Source of the DNA: Methanobacteriota archaeon
Lineage (GTDB): Archaea; Thermoplasmatota; Poseidoniia; Poseidoniales; Poseidoniaceae
NCBI GenBank assembly: GCA_002720095.2
Contig: PBGP02000022.1
Coordinates: 98,681 to 162,680 of the forward strand
Length of the DNA: 64,000 nucleotides
Reading direction: 5' to 3'
Part shown: piece after piece, positions 26,926 to 34,498 of the stretch
Layout: each line of letters opens with the position of its first letter
Position numbering within the stretch: the stretch's first letter is position 1
The notes under the pieces: generated by a model
The model's input: the letters and a program-made list of their open reading frames with translations, nothing else
The model's database searches: none
Told to the model about the DNA's origin: nothing
Made by a program: the position numbers and the translations under genes

Positions 26926-26986
26926 GACAGTGCTTTATGGACCAAGTACAAGTTCTTTATTTATCTAAATTAGTTTAGAATTAATA

Positions 26987-27445
26987 TCAGCAGCATCCAT
27001 CACCGCTACAACCAGATGTTGACTCTTTAAGTTCGATAACTTCAACTTCAAATGTTAAATTTTTACCTGCCAACATATGATTAAAATCGACTGTCACTTC
27101 ATCATCTCCGATTTCAGATACTTTAAATGGTAACTGAACCCCATTTTCCATCTCAGCAGCCAAAACCATCCCGACCTCAATTTCTGGAGGGAATTGTGAT
27201 CTAGGAACTTTCTGAATAGCTGTTGGATCTGGTTGACCGTAAGCTCTCTCAGGTTCCAGATTGAAAGTTCTTTTATCTCCTTTCACCGCACCCATTAATT
27301 CTTCTTCAAATCCTGGAATCATTTGACCCTTGCCAACTGTAAAAGTCAACGGCTCTCTTCCATGGCTTGAATCAAATTCATCTCCATTTTCTGTTAAAGT
27401 TCCCTTATAATGCACTGTTACCATCATTTCATTTTCTACTTTCAT
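26987..27445 (-). CDS. FKBP-type peptidyl-prolyl isomerase, SlyD-like
   Basis: Protein-folding helper that isomerises Xaa-Pro bonds. The 152 residues have VHYKGTLTENGDEFDSS, the FKBP core GQMIPGFEEELMGA and an inserted flap domain (about residues 72-125) as in SlyD. The C-terminus is unusual: GCSGDGCC, a short Cys-rich metal-binding tail. The gene starts 4 nt after the upstream basic-protein gene with GGTGA before ATG. Confidence 0.92.
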   Translation of the reverse strand: MKVENEMMVTVHYKGTLTENGDEFDSSHGREPLTFTVGKGQMIPGFEEELMGAVKGDKRTFNLEPERAYGQPDPTAIQKVPRSQFPPEIEVGMVLAAEMENGVQLPFKVSEIGDDEVTVDFNHMLAGKNLTFEVEVIELKESTSGCSGDGCC

Positions 27446-27449
27446 TTTT

Positions 27450-28343
27450 TCACCTTTTTATTGTGTAATTTTTTATAAGAGCACGCAATTCCTCGGATAT
27501 TTCACTAGGTAGTATTCCTTCCTGTTCTTTCTGTGAAATATACTCATTAGCTGATTGAACACCAATCCTTTCTCCCTTGGCCCAAATTTGTCCAAATATA
27601 TTCGATCGGTGCTCTTCGGCGACTTCTGAATTATCTAATATAGCACGAGCATCAAATCTGAATTCTAATTGTTTTCTGCGATTCAACTTTTGTTGCTTTG
27701 GCTGTTTCCCGCCTCCCTTCTTCGTTTTCCTTACAGATTTTGGTGCCTTTTTAACCTTTTTATCTATATTGATTTCACCCTTAGTATTAAATAATGTGCC
27801 TTTGTTTTCGGTTTCTGGTAATTTAATACCCGTTTTAGCCGCTAATGCGTCACTCCTTCTTTTTAAATCCTCTAATTTTGATAAAGATTGGGTTTTCACA
27901 CTGTTTTTTGGGGTGCTCTCTACGTTAGATTTCACTTTATTATTCTGTTGAGAATTTTTATATTTATTTTCACTCTTATTTTCGGTTAGACTGATTTTGT
28001 TGTCTTTTTTAATTTCATTATTTTTAATTGTAGTAGGTTTAGTTTCTTGCTCTTTAGAGACTTTACTATTAGTTTCCGAAACTTCATTAATTTTATCTGA
28101 TTCAGGCTCAATTTTAGGTTTGATTACTAGCTCTTTTTGAGCGGCTGAAATCTTATCTTTTTCTCTTTCTTCCTGCTTTTCCCTAATTTTCCTGCGCATA
28201 GCCTCAATTTGTTCTTGTCTAGAGATATTTGCTGATTTTTTACTCACTGTTTCAGTACGAGGTTTTTGAACTTTTTTTTGAGATTTATTTGAAGCACCCG
28301 GAGCAAAAGGGTTAAAAGGTTCTTTCTTATTACGGCGTGCCAA
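27450..28343 (-). CDS. Basic, largely disordered protein with a small C-terminal domain
   Basis: About 297 residues starting at TTG 28343. AGGAGG lies 6 nt upstream of that TTG, whereas the longer frame to 28361 has no such site. Residues 1-210 are low complexity and rich in Lys, Glu, Asn and Ser, so probably disordered. The C-terminal roughly 75 residues look folded and helical (QLEFRFDARAILDNSE, EISEELRALIKNYTIKR). Family not recognised; the high Lys content suggests RNA, DNA or ribosome contact, but this is only inference. It lies between kae1 and the FKBP gene on one strand. Confidence 0.7.
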   Translation of the reverse strand: MARRNKKEPFNPFAPGASNKSQKKVQKPRTETVSKKSANISRQEQIEAMRRKIREKQEEREKDKISAAQKELVIKPKIEPESDKINEVSETNSKVSKEQETKPTTIKNNEIKKDNKISLTENKSENKYKNSQQNNKVKSNVESTPKNSVKTQSLSKLEDLKRRSDALAAKTGIKLPETENKGTLFNTKGEINIDKKVKKAPKSVRKTKKGGGKQPKQQKLNRRKQLEFRFDARAILDNSEVAEEHRSNIFGQIWAKGERIGVQSANEYISQKEQEGILPSEISEELRALIKNYTIKR

Positions 28344-28397
28344 ATAATTCCTCCTAAACAACCCTCTTGAGTCTTACAATTAATAGTTGCCATTAGA

Positions 28398-29438
28398 TTA
28401 TGACCACAGAATAGGGGTTTGGTCTGTACGAAGATACTGCAACACTGAACTTTTACTTAACTCGGTAGTATCATTACAATCCAAGTGAAGTTTACCCAGA
28501 ACAGCAATCATTGAACCATTATCCACACAAAATTTTCTCTCAGGTACAAAACTTTTCGCACTTCTTTCGGATGCCATGATATCACACATATCTCTTAATC
28601 TGGAATTACAAGCTACACCCCCTCCAAGTAACAGCTCTTTTTTTGAAGTATGTGCCAGAGCTCTTTCGGCTACTTCAACACAAGCTGAAAAAGTATGCTC
28701 TTGAATACTCCAACAAACTGCTCCAAGAGGAGCTCCTTTCTTTATTAGATTACATGCTGCATTTAATACCCCGGAAAATGCTAAATCCATTCCTTGGACT
28801 GCATATGGCAAAGCAAAATCTCCCAATTTTGCATCTGGATTATTTTCGACCCACTCTTTAGCAAGAGATTCAATCTTTGGACCACCTGGGAATGGTATAC
28901 CTTGCTCTCTAGCAAATTTATCCAACATATTACCGATCCCAATATCCAGTGTCTCTCCTAAAACTCTGTATTTCCCATCCATTTTAGCAATAATTTGAGT
29001 ATTTCCTCCTGACACATAAAGTAATACTGGATCATCGCAACCGCAGGTTTTTCTACCGACTTCAATATGTGCAACACAATGATTCACACCTATGAGCGAG
29101 ATACCCCATTTCTGTGAAATTGTCCTTGCAACAGATGCCCCAATCCTCAAACAGGGACCCAAGCCCGGCCCTTGAGAGTAAGAAACTGCTTCAAAATTAG
29201 TTGGTCCTAAATTATTTGTCTCTAGCAATTCTTGTAGAACTCCTGCTGCTTTTTCTGCGTGGTGATCTGCGGCCTCACGCGGGTGAATTCCTCCTTTTAA
29301 TGGGCGCACAGCCACGGATACAGAATCCAATGGATAACCAGTGGAATCGGCTAAACCTATAGAAAATGTATGCGCAGTTGATTCAATTCCAAGAATATAT
29401 CCATTGCGGTTAATAGTTGAATTATTTGATTGCATCAT
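28398..29438 (-). CDS. kae1: Kae1/TsaD, tRNA threonylcarbamoyladenosine synthesis protein
   Basis: Catalytic subunit of the KEOPS complex that adds threonylcarbamoyl to A37 of ANN-decoding tRNAs. The 346 residues show the ASKHA nucleotide-binding motifs LGIESTAHTFSIGLA, QGPGLGPCLRIG, the metal-binding GVNHCVAHIE and VSGGNTQII, and LLGGGVACNSRLR. There is no C-terminal Bud32 kinase domain, so unlike many euryarchaeal proteins it is not fused. The start is ATG 29438 or 29435. It is divergent from hutI and shares a palindromic TATA-like element with it. Confidence 0.95.
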   Translation of the reverse strand: MMQSNNSTINRNGYILGIESTAHTFSIGLADSTGYPLDSVSVAVRPLKGGIHPREAADHHAEKAAGVLQELLETNNLGPTNFEAVSYSQGPGLGPCLRIGASVARTISQKWGISLIGVNHCVAHIEVGRKTCGCDDPVLLYVSGGNTQIIAKMDGKYRVLGETLDIGIGNMLDKFAREQGIPFPGGPKIESLAKEWVENNPDAKLGDFALPYAVQGMDLAFSGVLNAACNLIKKGAPLGAVCWSIQEHTFSACVEVAERALAHTSKKELLLGGGVACNSRLRDMCDIMASERSAKSFVPERKFCVDNGSMIAVLGKLHLDCNDTTELSKSSVLQYLRTDQTPILWS

Positions 29439-29463
29439 TCAGTCCGAAGTAGTGTACCTTTTT

Positions 29464-29471
29464 CATATATG
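29464..29471. promoter_or_regulatory. Palindromic TATA-like element between kae1 and hutI
   Basis: CATATATG is its own reverse complement. Its centre lies about 20 nt from the hutI ATG (29488) and about 29 nt from the kae1 ATG (29438). Both distances are close to the archaeal TATA-to-start spacing, so one element may serve both divergent genes, probably as leaderless or near-leaderless transcripts. No other TATA-like sequence is present in this 49-nt gap. Confidence 0.5.
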
Positions 29472-29487
29472 ATGTTAGTCGAAGTAC

Positions 29488-30801
29488 ATGCGCCACCTAA
29501 TTATTGGCATTGAAGAACTAGTTCATTTGGACGACGGAACCAATGGTGCAATAGTAGGAGAAAATATGAAAAACCGAGAGAATTTAATATCCAAAGGTAA
29601 CGGTATTCTAATTGAAGATAACATAATTACTAAAATAGCCCCAGAAGAAGATTTAATCGAAGAATTCTTACCTAATTTTAAAAAATTTGACTTTGACAAT
29701 AATTACATCGTTAAAGTAATTAGGAATGATAATATAAAAATTACACACACTGGAGGAAATTCTGTAATTCCGGGATTAGTTGACTCACATACTCACTTAA
29801 TTTGGAGCGGTGACCGCTCAAACGAATTAAGTATGAGAATGAAAGGTATGTCATATAAAGAAATTTCAAATTCAGGAGGTGGAATAAAGTATACTGTCGA
29901 TCAAACAAGAAACTCAACTGCAGAATTTCTATTCAGTCAAGGTAAATCTAGAATGAAAGAAGCTCTTCGAAATGGTACGACTGCTATGGAAGCAAAATCA
30001 GGTTATGGGTTAAGTGTTGAATCAGAATTATTACTTACTTCTGTAATGAATGATCTTTCGATTGAAAAAGGTTTACCATCAATCGACATTACATGGATGG
30101 GAGCCCATGACTTCCCTGAAAAAAAGGATAAAAATGACTACATTGACGAAATAATCAATGAACAATTACCTGAAATTATTGAACAAGGTTTTGCTAGGAG
30201 TTGTGATGTTTTTTGCGAACCTGGGTGGTTTAGTATAGAAGATACTGAAAGTATTATAGATGCTGCTAAAGTGTTCGGATTATCAACCAGATTACACATA
30301 GACGAATTCACAGATGGAAGTGGAGCAGAATTAGCTGCTGAAAAATCAGTTGAAACAGCAGATCACGCTTTATTCACTAGTTTAGAAGGAAGAGAATTGT
30401 TGCGCAAATCCAATGTCAATCAAGGGTTTTTACCTACTGCTCCATTCACAATGGGACTAGACAGGTGGCCTCCAATAGAATACTGTATTGAAAACGAGAT
30501 GCCATGGACAATTGCATCAGACTTTAACCCAAATTGCCGAGTATTGAGCCTTCCGAGTGTTGCGTCTATATGTGTTCAAAGAATTGGTATTGACCCACTA
30601 TCAGTACTTTGCGCTACAACGAGAAATGCTGCTAATACCGTAATTCACAATACTGAGATAAAACATGGAATGATAAAAGAGGGGTATCTAGCCAATATGA
30701 ATGTAGTTAATGGAGACAAATGGGAAGGGTGGTGTCTTCAACTAGGAACCTCTCCATTTTGTGCAACAATTATAGAGGGTGAGACTGTAAAACATATTTA
30801 A
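29488..30801 (+). CDS. hutI: Imidazolonepropionase
   Basis: Third enzyme of histidine degradation: hydrolyses imidazolone propionate to N-formimino-glutamate. The 437 residues carry the amidohydrolase metal site VDSHTHLIWSGDR, the family motif SGGGIKYTVDQTR, KSGYGLSVESELL, and HIDEFTDGSGAELAAE and the following TADHALF. The N-terminal small domain is longer than usual (roughly 20 extra residues). hutH and hutU occur 5-9 kb away, so the pathway is present though not in one operon. Confidence 0.95.
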   Translation: MRHLIIGIEELVHLDDGTNGAIVGENMKNRENLISKGNGILIEDNIITKIAPEEDLIEEFLPNFKKFDFDNNYIVKVIRNDNIKITHTGGNSVIPGLVDSHTHLIWSGDRSNELSMRMKGMSYKEISNSGGGIKYTVDQTRNSTAEFLFSQGKSRMKEALRNGTTAMEAKSGYGLSVESELLLTSVMNDLSIEKGLPSIDITWMGAHDFPEKKDKNDYIDEIINEQLPEIIEQGFARSCDVFCEPGWFSIEDTESIIDAAKVFGLSTRLHIDEFTDGSGAELAAEKSVETADHALFTSLEGRELLRKSNVNQGFLPTAPFTMGLDRWPPIEYCIENEMPWTIASDFNPNCRVLSLPSVASICVQRIGIDPLSVLCATTRNAANTVIHNTEIKHGMIKEGYLANMNVVNGDKWEGWCLQLGTSPFCATIIEGETVKHI

Positions 30802-30861
30802 ATCGAATTAATAGATAAATAAGTTATAAATGTATTAAAATGAAAAATAAGGTGTAATCAA

Positions 30862-31161
30862 ATGTGGATGGAAACTATTGTATGTTCAGCAAAAAAAGGA
30901 AAGGAAAAGAGATTAGAAAAATTACTTGAAACAAGAAATAAGCTGAAAAAAAGAAATTCGAAATGCAAAGATGCATGGGTTTGCAAATCCGTAGATGGCT
31001 CACCAACGTTTTTAGTTCAAACAATTTTTGAAAGTGAAGACGCCTGGAGATCTGTTTCTAACTTCATTAAGGACAAATTAGATCCTAAGGACGGAGGAAT
31101 AGAATCATGTCTTGTAGGCCCTCCATTAGTTGGGATGTTCTTTTATGATGTTGAAAAATAA
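30862..31161 (+). CDS. Small ABM-like (dimeric alpha/beta barrel) protein
   Basis: A 99-residue protein with a pattern that resembles antibiotic-biosynthesis-monooxygenase-fold proteins: strand METIVCSAKKGKE, helix RLEKLLETRNKLK, strand AWVCKSVDGSPTFLVQTIFES, helix EDAWRSVSNFI, strand GMFFYDVEK. The family assignment is tentative and no catalytic role can be given. GGTG precedes ATG by 8 nt. It may be cotranscribed with hutI (60-nt gap). Confidence 0.6.
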   Translation: MWMETIVCSAKKGKEKRLEKLLETRNKLKKRNSKCKDAWVCKSVDGSPTFLVQTIFESEDAWRSVSNFIKDKLDPKDGGIESCLVGPPLVGMFFYDVEK

Positions 31162-31405
31162 CAATAATTTAAATCGGTAGAAATAAAAAGCGCGCTTATG
31201 GGCGCATAATATAGATTATACGCCAATTGAAACAATAATCAAAGAAATATACACACCGCATAAGATAATAAATAGCTTTCAGTACAGCGTTTTTTACATT
31301 TACAGAAGTATTAACCTCCAGTTTTTTACAAATATTGACTAAAACACCCCCCCTAATAGTGTATAAATTCGAATATAAATATTCATAGTCGTGTTTTGTT
31401 TGTAT
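31162..31405. other. AT-rich intergenic region
   Basis: About 244 bases without a convincing gene. It contains a C8 run near 31346-31353, a GCGC-rich segment near 31191-31207, and TATA-like ATATAAAT near 31373-31380 ahead of the next gene. A 79-codon minus-strand frame here has an odd Cys/Tyr-rich composition and is not accepted. Confidence 0.5.
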
Positions 31406-31573
31406 ATGACTGGCGAGAAGATGAGTGAGTACCACGGATTCTGTTTAAAATGTAAATCGTATGTGAAGATTGAAAATCATCAAACTCATACTATGACTAA
31501 TGGTAGAAAAAGAGTTGCAGGACTTTGTTCGAAAAATGATTGTACTGGAAGAATATCAAAAATCATAGGATAG
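31406..31573 (+). CDS. DUF5679-like small zinc-ribbon protein
   Basis: A 50-55 residue protein with two zinc-binding pairs: GFCLKCKSYV and GLCSKNDCTGRISKI. Between these is the family's TMTNGRKRVAG segment. It resembles DUF5679, small archaeal proteins of unknown function. Start is ATG 31406 (about 29 nt from ATATAAAT, suggesting a leaderless mRNA) or ATG 31421, which begins just before the conserved domain. Confidence 0.75.
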   Translation: MTGEKMSEYHGFCLKCKSYVKIENHQTHTMTNGRKRVAGLCSKNDCTGRISKIIG

Positions 31574-31621
31574 CCATTTACCGATTTTGATAAATATATT
31601 CTCTATGTGGATGTAAATATC

Positions 31622-31694
31622 GGGCTCGTGGTCTAGGGGTTATGACGTCGCCTTGACATGGCGAAGATCGCCAGTTCAATTCTGGCCGAGCCCA
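31622..31694 (+). tRNA. tRNA-Val (anticodon GAC)
   Basis: A complete cloverleaf: 7-bp acceptor stem GGGCTCG/CGAGCCC, D arm GTC...GAC with GGGG loop, anticodon stem TCGCC/GGCGA with loop TTGACAT (anticodon GAC at 31655-31657), and T arm GCCAG/CTGGC with TTCAATT. The discriminator is A and CCA is not encoded. No intron is seen. The valyl-tRNA synthetase gene lies about 7 kb away. Confidence 0.97.
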
Positions 31695-31745
31695 CTGTTA
31701 ACCCACTAATTGTTTAAATAATTGTTTTTAAAATTAAATATCGAT

Positions 31746-32099
31746 TTAATCATCTTCTATTGTATTTTCAATATTTGGTTTAATTTCATCATCATTGTCA
31801 TCAAATCTAAAATCGGCAGTATCTCCACTCCAAGATACTGTGTTGTCCTCAATTTCGTCTTCGTCTTTGAAATCATCGGGAATGTCAGAATTTGGATTTA
31901 AGCTATACATTCCAGGGTCAACTGGTTTTTCTTCAATCACAACACTTTTTCGTATTGGCTCCTCATCCCTGTCAGAAAATATTTGTTCATCATGAAATTT
32001 ACCGCACTCAGGACATCTTGACAAATTCTTAGGATTTATGGAGCTGCAAATTTTACATGCTTCCATGTTAAGAAATTTTTCGAGTGGATCTTCCTTCAT
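31746..32099 (-). CDS. Zinc-ribbon protein with acidic tail
   Basis: A 117-residue protein. The N-terminal zinc ribbon uses CKICSSINPKNLSRCPECG (two Cys pairs); the remaining roughly 80 residues are very acidic (Asp, Glu) and probably disordered. It starts 5 nt after the stop of the larger acidic zinc-ribbon protein, so the two are cotranscribed. The function is unknown. Confidence 0.7.
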   Translation of the reverse strand: MKEDPLEKFLNMEACKICSSINPKNLSRCPECGKFHDEQIFSDRDEEPIRKSVVIEEKPVDPGMYSLNPNSDIPDDFKDEDEIEDNTVSWSGDTADFRFDDNDDEIKPNIENTIEDD

Positions 32100-32104
32100 T
32101 TGAC

Positions 32105-33484
32105 TCAGTCCAAGAATAAACTATCTTGAGGTACAATCACTTCCTCACCAGTTTCTTCATCCTTTACTACTACTTCGTCATTATCATCGTCAAATTCTAT
32201 AATTTCTCCATAGAATTCTTCAACCTCACCATCTTCATGTTCTATAGACACTCCAACCCTAGATCCCACATCAATTTCATCTTCTTCATCTTCTTCATCT
32301 TCTTCTAAATCTTCATCTGATTCATTATCAGAGTCATCAACTGATTCTTTATCTGTGTCTTCTTCTGAATCTTCCTCTTCGTCACCAACATCAGATTCTG
32401 CCTGTGATTCTTTATCATTTCCTGATTCAGATTTTTTGATTTCAATTATTTCTTTCCTCCACCCTTTCGCTAATACATAACCACAAACACTAACGATAGT
32501 GATTATTAAGCTAATTAAAAATATAAATGTATTAAAATGGAAATTCATTCCTGTATCAATAGAAGTATCTGATTTTTCGTCACCCAATAAATTAAAGTGT
32601 TGTAAGATTAATACGCTCCTCGATTCAGCTGGTGTGTTTGGGTCACCATCCATATCAATTGGTACTCCAACAAATTGATTGACTGTTGTCCCGATTAAAA
32701 TAATGCCAAAAATTACCATCAATATCGGAAAACCAATGTCAATCCACTTTTTGCTCGAAAGATTCATTTGCAATTCTGTAGGGAAAAGATCCTTCTCAGG
32801 GAATATTTGCTTTTTCAAACGACTGAAGAAATTCTCAGTTTCTTCCGATTCTTCAGTTTTTATAACCTCATCATCAGTTTCCTCATCCACATCTCCATCT
32901 TCTTCAGAATCTGAAATAGCTTCTTCCAAGTCTACTCCGTCCTCCTCATCTACCTCTTCCTCTATTTCTTCTGAATTTTCCTCACCAGGTACTAATTCTG
33001 ACTCTTCCGAGGTTTCATCATCTTCTAAATTGTCCTCTAAATTTTTCGAGGTTTTTTCAATCTCCTCTTCTGTGGATTCGGATTCTTCTTTAATATTCTC
33101 ATCTTCTTCGGCTTCAATTTCAGCGGCTTCTTGCGCTTCGGCTTCGGCTTCTTCTGCTTCATCTCGAGCGATTTGTTCAGATAACTCTGCAGCAGCTTTC
33201 TTTTCTTCTGAGAAAGATGTATCCTCTGCGACTAAATCCACAGCACCATCCCCATCTACATCATCCAAGCCGATAAACATGATATTACATCTCCAACATT
33301 GTTTTGATGAAAGTAAATTCATTGCTCCACATGCTGTACACTCTCCCATAGGATCTGTATTCAAACCTGAAAAAGAAACACCACAATCAGGACAACTTTT
33401 CGAATCCATAGGCAGTAATGAACCACAAGCTCCACAAGCAGCCATTTGTTCTTCCTCGTCTTTAGAATCTGCCTTATCAGCCAT
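32105..33484 (-). CDS. Acidic zinc-ribbon membrane protein with KOW-like C-terminus
   Basis: A 459-residue protein of unknown family. Two zinc ribbons lie at the N-terminus (CGACGSLLPMDSKSCPDCG and CTACGAMNLLSSKQCWRCN), then a Glu/Asp-rich region (about residues 85-215). Two membrane helices follow near 250-272 and 308-330, then a second acidic run (350-400). A final 50-residue beta segment (GVSIEHEDGEVEEFYGEIIE, VVVKDEETGEEVIVP) looks KOW- or SH3-like. The ribbons face the cytoplasm if the two helices form a hairpin. Divergent from the DUF835-like gene. Confidence 0.75.
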   Translation of the reverse strand: MADKADSKDEEEQMAACGACGSLLPMDSKSCPDCGVSFSGLNTDPMGECTACGAMNLLSSKQCWRCNIMFIGLDDVDGDGAVDLVAEDTSFSEEKKAAAELSEQIARDEAEEAEAEAQEAAEIEAEEDENIKEESESTEEEIEKTSKNLEDNLEDDETSEESELVPGEENSEEIEEEVDEEDGVDLEEAISDSEEDGDVDEETDDEVIKTEESEETENFFSRLKKQIFPEKDLFPTELQMNLSSKKWIDIGFPILMVIFGIILIGTTVNQFVGVPIDMDGDPNTPAESRSVLILQHFNLLGDEKSDTSIDTGMNFHFNTFIFLISLIITIVSVCGYVLAKGWRKEIIEIKKSESGNDKESQAESDVGDEEEDSEEDTDKESVDDSDNESDEDLEEDEEDEEDEIDVGSRVGVSIEHEDGEVEEFYGEIIEFDDDNDEVVVKDEETGEEVIVPQDSLFLD

Positions 33485-33571
33485 GTCAATCTCACAGGAC
33501 GATGTGTATTTCAGTTATAATCCTACTTAATATTGACATTATTCAAAAAAGCTACAAATAGTATAATAATT

Positions 33572-34492
33572 ATGAATTGTAGCGAATCTGTCAAAAGTAT
33601 TGATGAGGAGGGCATACCATTCATGACATTAGAATTTCCAAAAAGTGGAAGAGTTGGTACATTAATTTCAACTTCTATAAAAAACGATTTTATCCAATTT
33701 TGTAGTCATACTGAAAGTCATCAAAATCTAATGGTAATAACTAGGTTGTCTCCTAGAAGATTAATACGCCACGTAGATTTGGCTGGAGTTGAATTTAGAT
33801 GGTTGTCTATGCAAGAAAGTCCGCATTCTATAACTCCAAGTTTAGAACATACAAACCACTTAATTAATTCAACAATTTCTAATCAAAATGGATTGATATG
33901 GATTGATGGCCTTGAATACTTATCTGACAGACAGGGTTTTGATGCTGTTCATTCGTTCGTAAGGAACGTTGTCGACTCAATAAACAATACCGAGTGGTCG
34001 GTAATTATTGCAATAGAAGATGGAACATTCGATAAAATGCAAATAGCTCAAATAACCAGGGAAGCAGAATCCATATTTTTTGATTTCAGTGAGGATGCAG
34101 ATATTGAAATAGAACTGATGTCTAAATCTGAAGAAAAATCTACCCCAGAAGAAATAAATGTACTACCTAAAAATGATAGTTTGAAACATTTATCTAAGAT
34201 CACTGAAGAAGGATTTACTCACAAAACATTACGTGAGAGAATTATTCAATGGAAAAACATGGGTCTTGATGTCAGCATTCTTGAACCTGCTCTAGCTTAC
34301 CAAAATCTAGAAGAAGCTTTCAAGTTGTACTCTGAGGTTGATGAATTAATCAGAATTGCAGTAGAATTAGATTTGAGAATAGATTTACTAAAAGATAGTG
34401 GAGAAGCAGCAAAAGCATATGCTTACAAATATAGAATCAGACAATTAACAGGATTAGATGAAATTAGTAGAATTTTAGATACACTCCTTTAG
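33572..34492 (+). CDS. DUF835-like domain protein
   Basis: About 306 residues. The first 150 resemble the DUF835 fold: VITRLSPRRLIRHVDLAGVEFRWL, IWIDGLEYLSDRQGFDAVHSFVR in part, and WSVIIAIEDGTFDKMQIAQI. This is a RecA/KaiC-like alpha/beta domain without an obvious Walker A. The C-terminal half is helical (TLRERIIQWKNMGLDVSILE) and contains a coiled-coil-like stretch seen in archaeal membrane- or signalling-associated proteins. ATG 33572 is preferred over TTG 33533. Role unknown. Confidence 0.65.
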   Translation: MNCSESVKSIDEEGIPFMTLEFPKSGRVGTLISTSIKNDFIQFCSHTESHQNLMVITRLSPRRLIRHVDLAGVEFRWLSMQESPHSITPSLEHTNHLINSTISNQNGLIWIDGLEYLSDRQGFDAVHSFVRNVVDSINNTEWSVIIAIEDGTFDKMQIAQITREAESIFFDFSEDADIEIELMSKSEEKSTPEEINVLPKNDSLKHLSKITEEGFTHKTLRERIIQWKNMGLDVSILEPALAYQNLEEAFKLYSEVDELIRIAVELDLRIDLLKDSGEAAKAYAYKYRIRQLTGLDEISRILDTLL

Positions 34493-34498
34493 AGTAGT

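Noticed and set aside
28344..28361. Six-codon upstream extension of the basic disordered protein
   Set aside because: These bases contain the AGGAGG ribosome-binding site for the TTG start at 28343.
31196..31435. 79-codon minus-strand frame between the ABM-like gene and the DUF5679-like gene
   Set aside because: Composition is rich in Cys, Tyr and Ile with no motif, it overlaps the start of the plausible zinc-ribbon gene, and no ribosome site is seen.
32679..33530. 283-codon Ser-rich plus-strand frame
   Set aside because: It is the antisense shadow of Glu/Asp-rich codons in the acidic zinc-ribbon gene on the minus strand.
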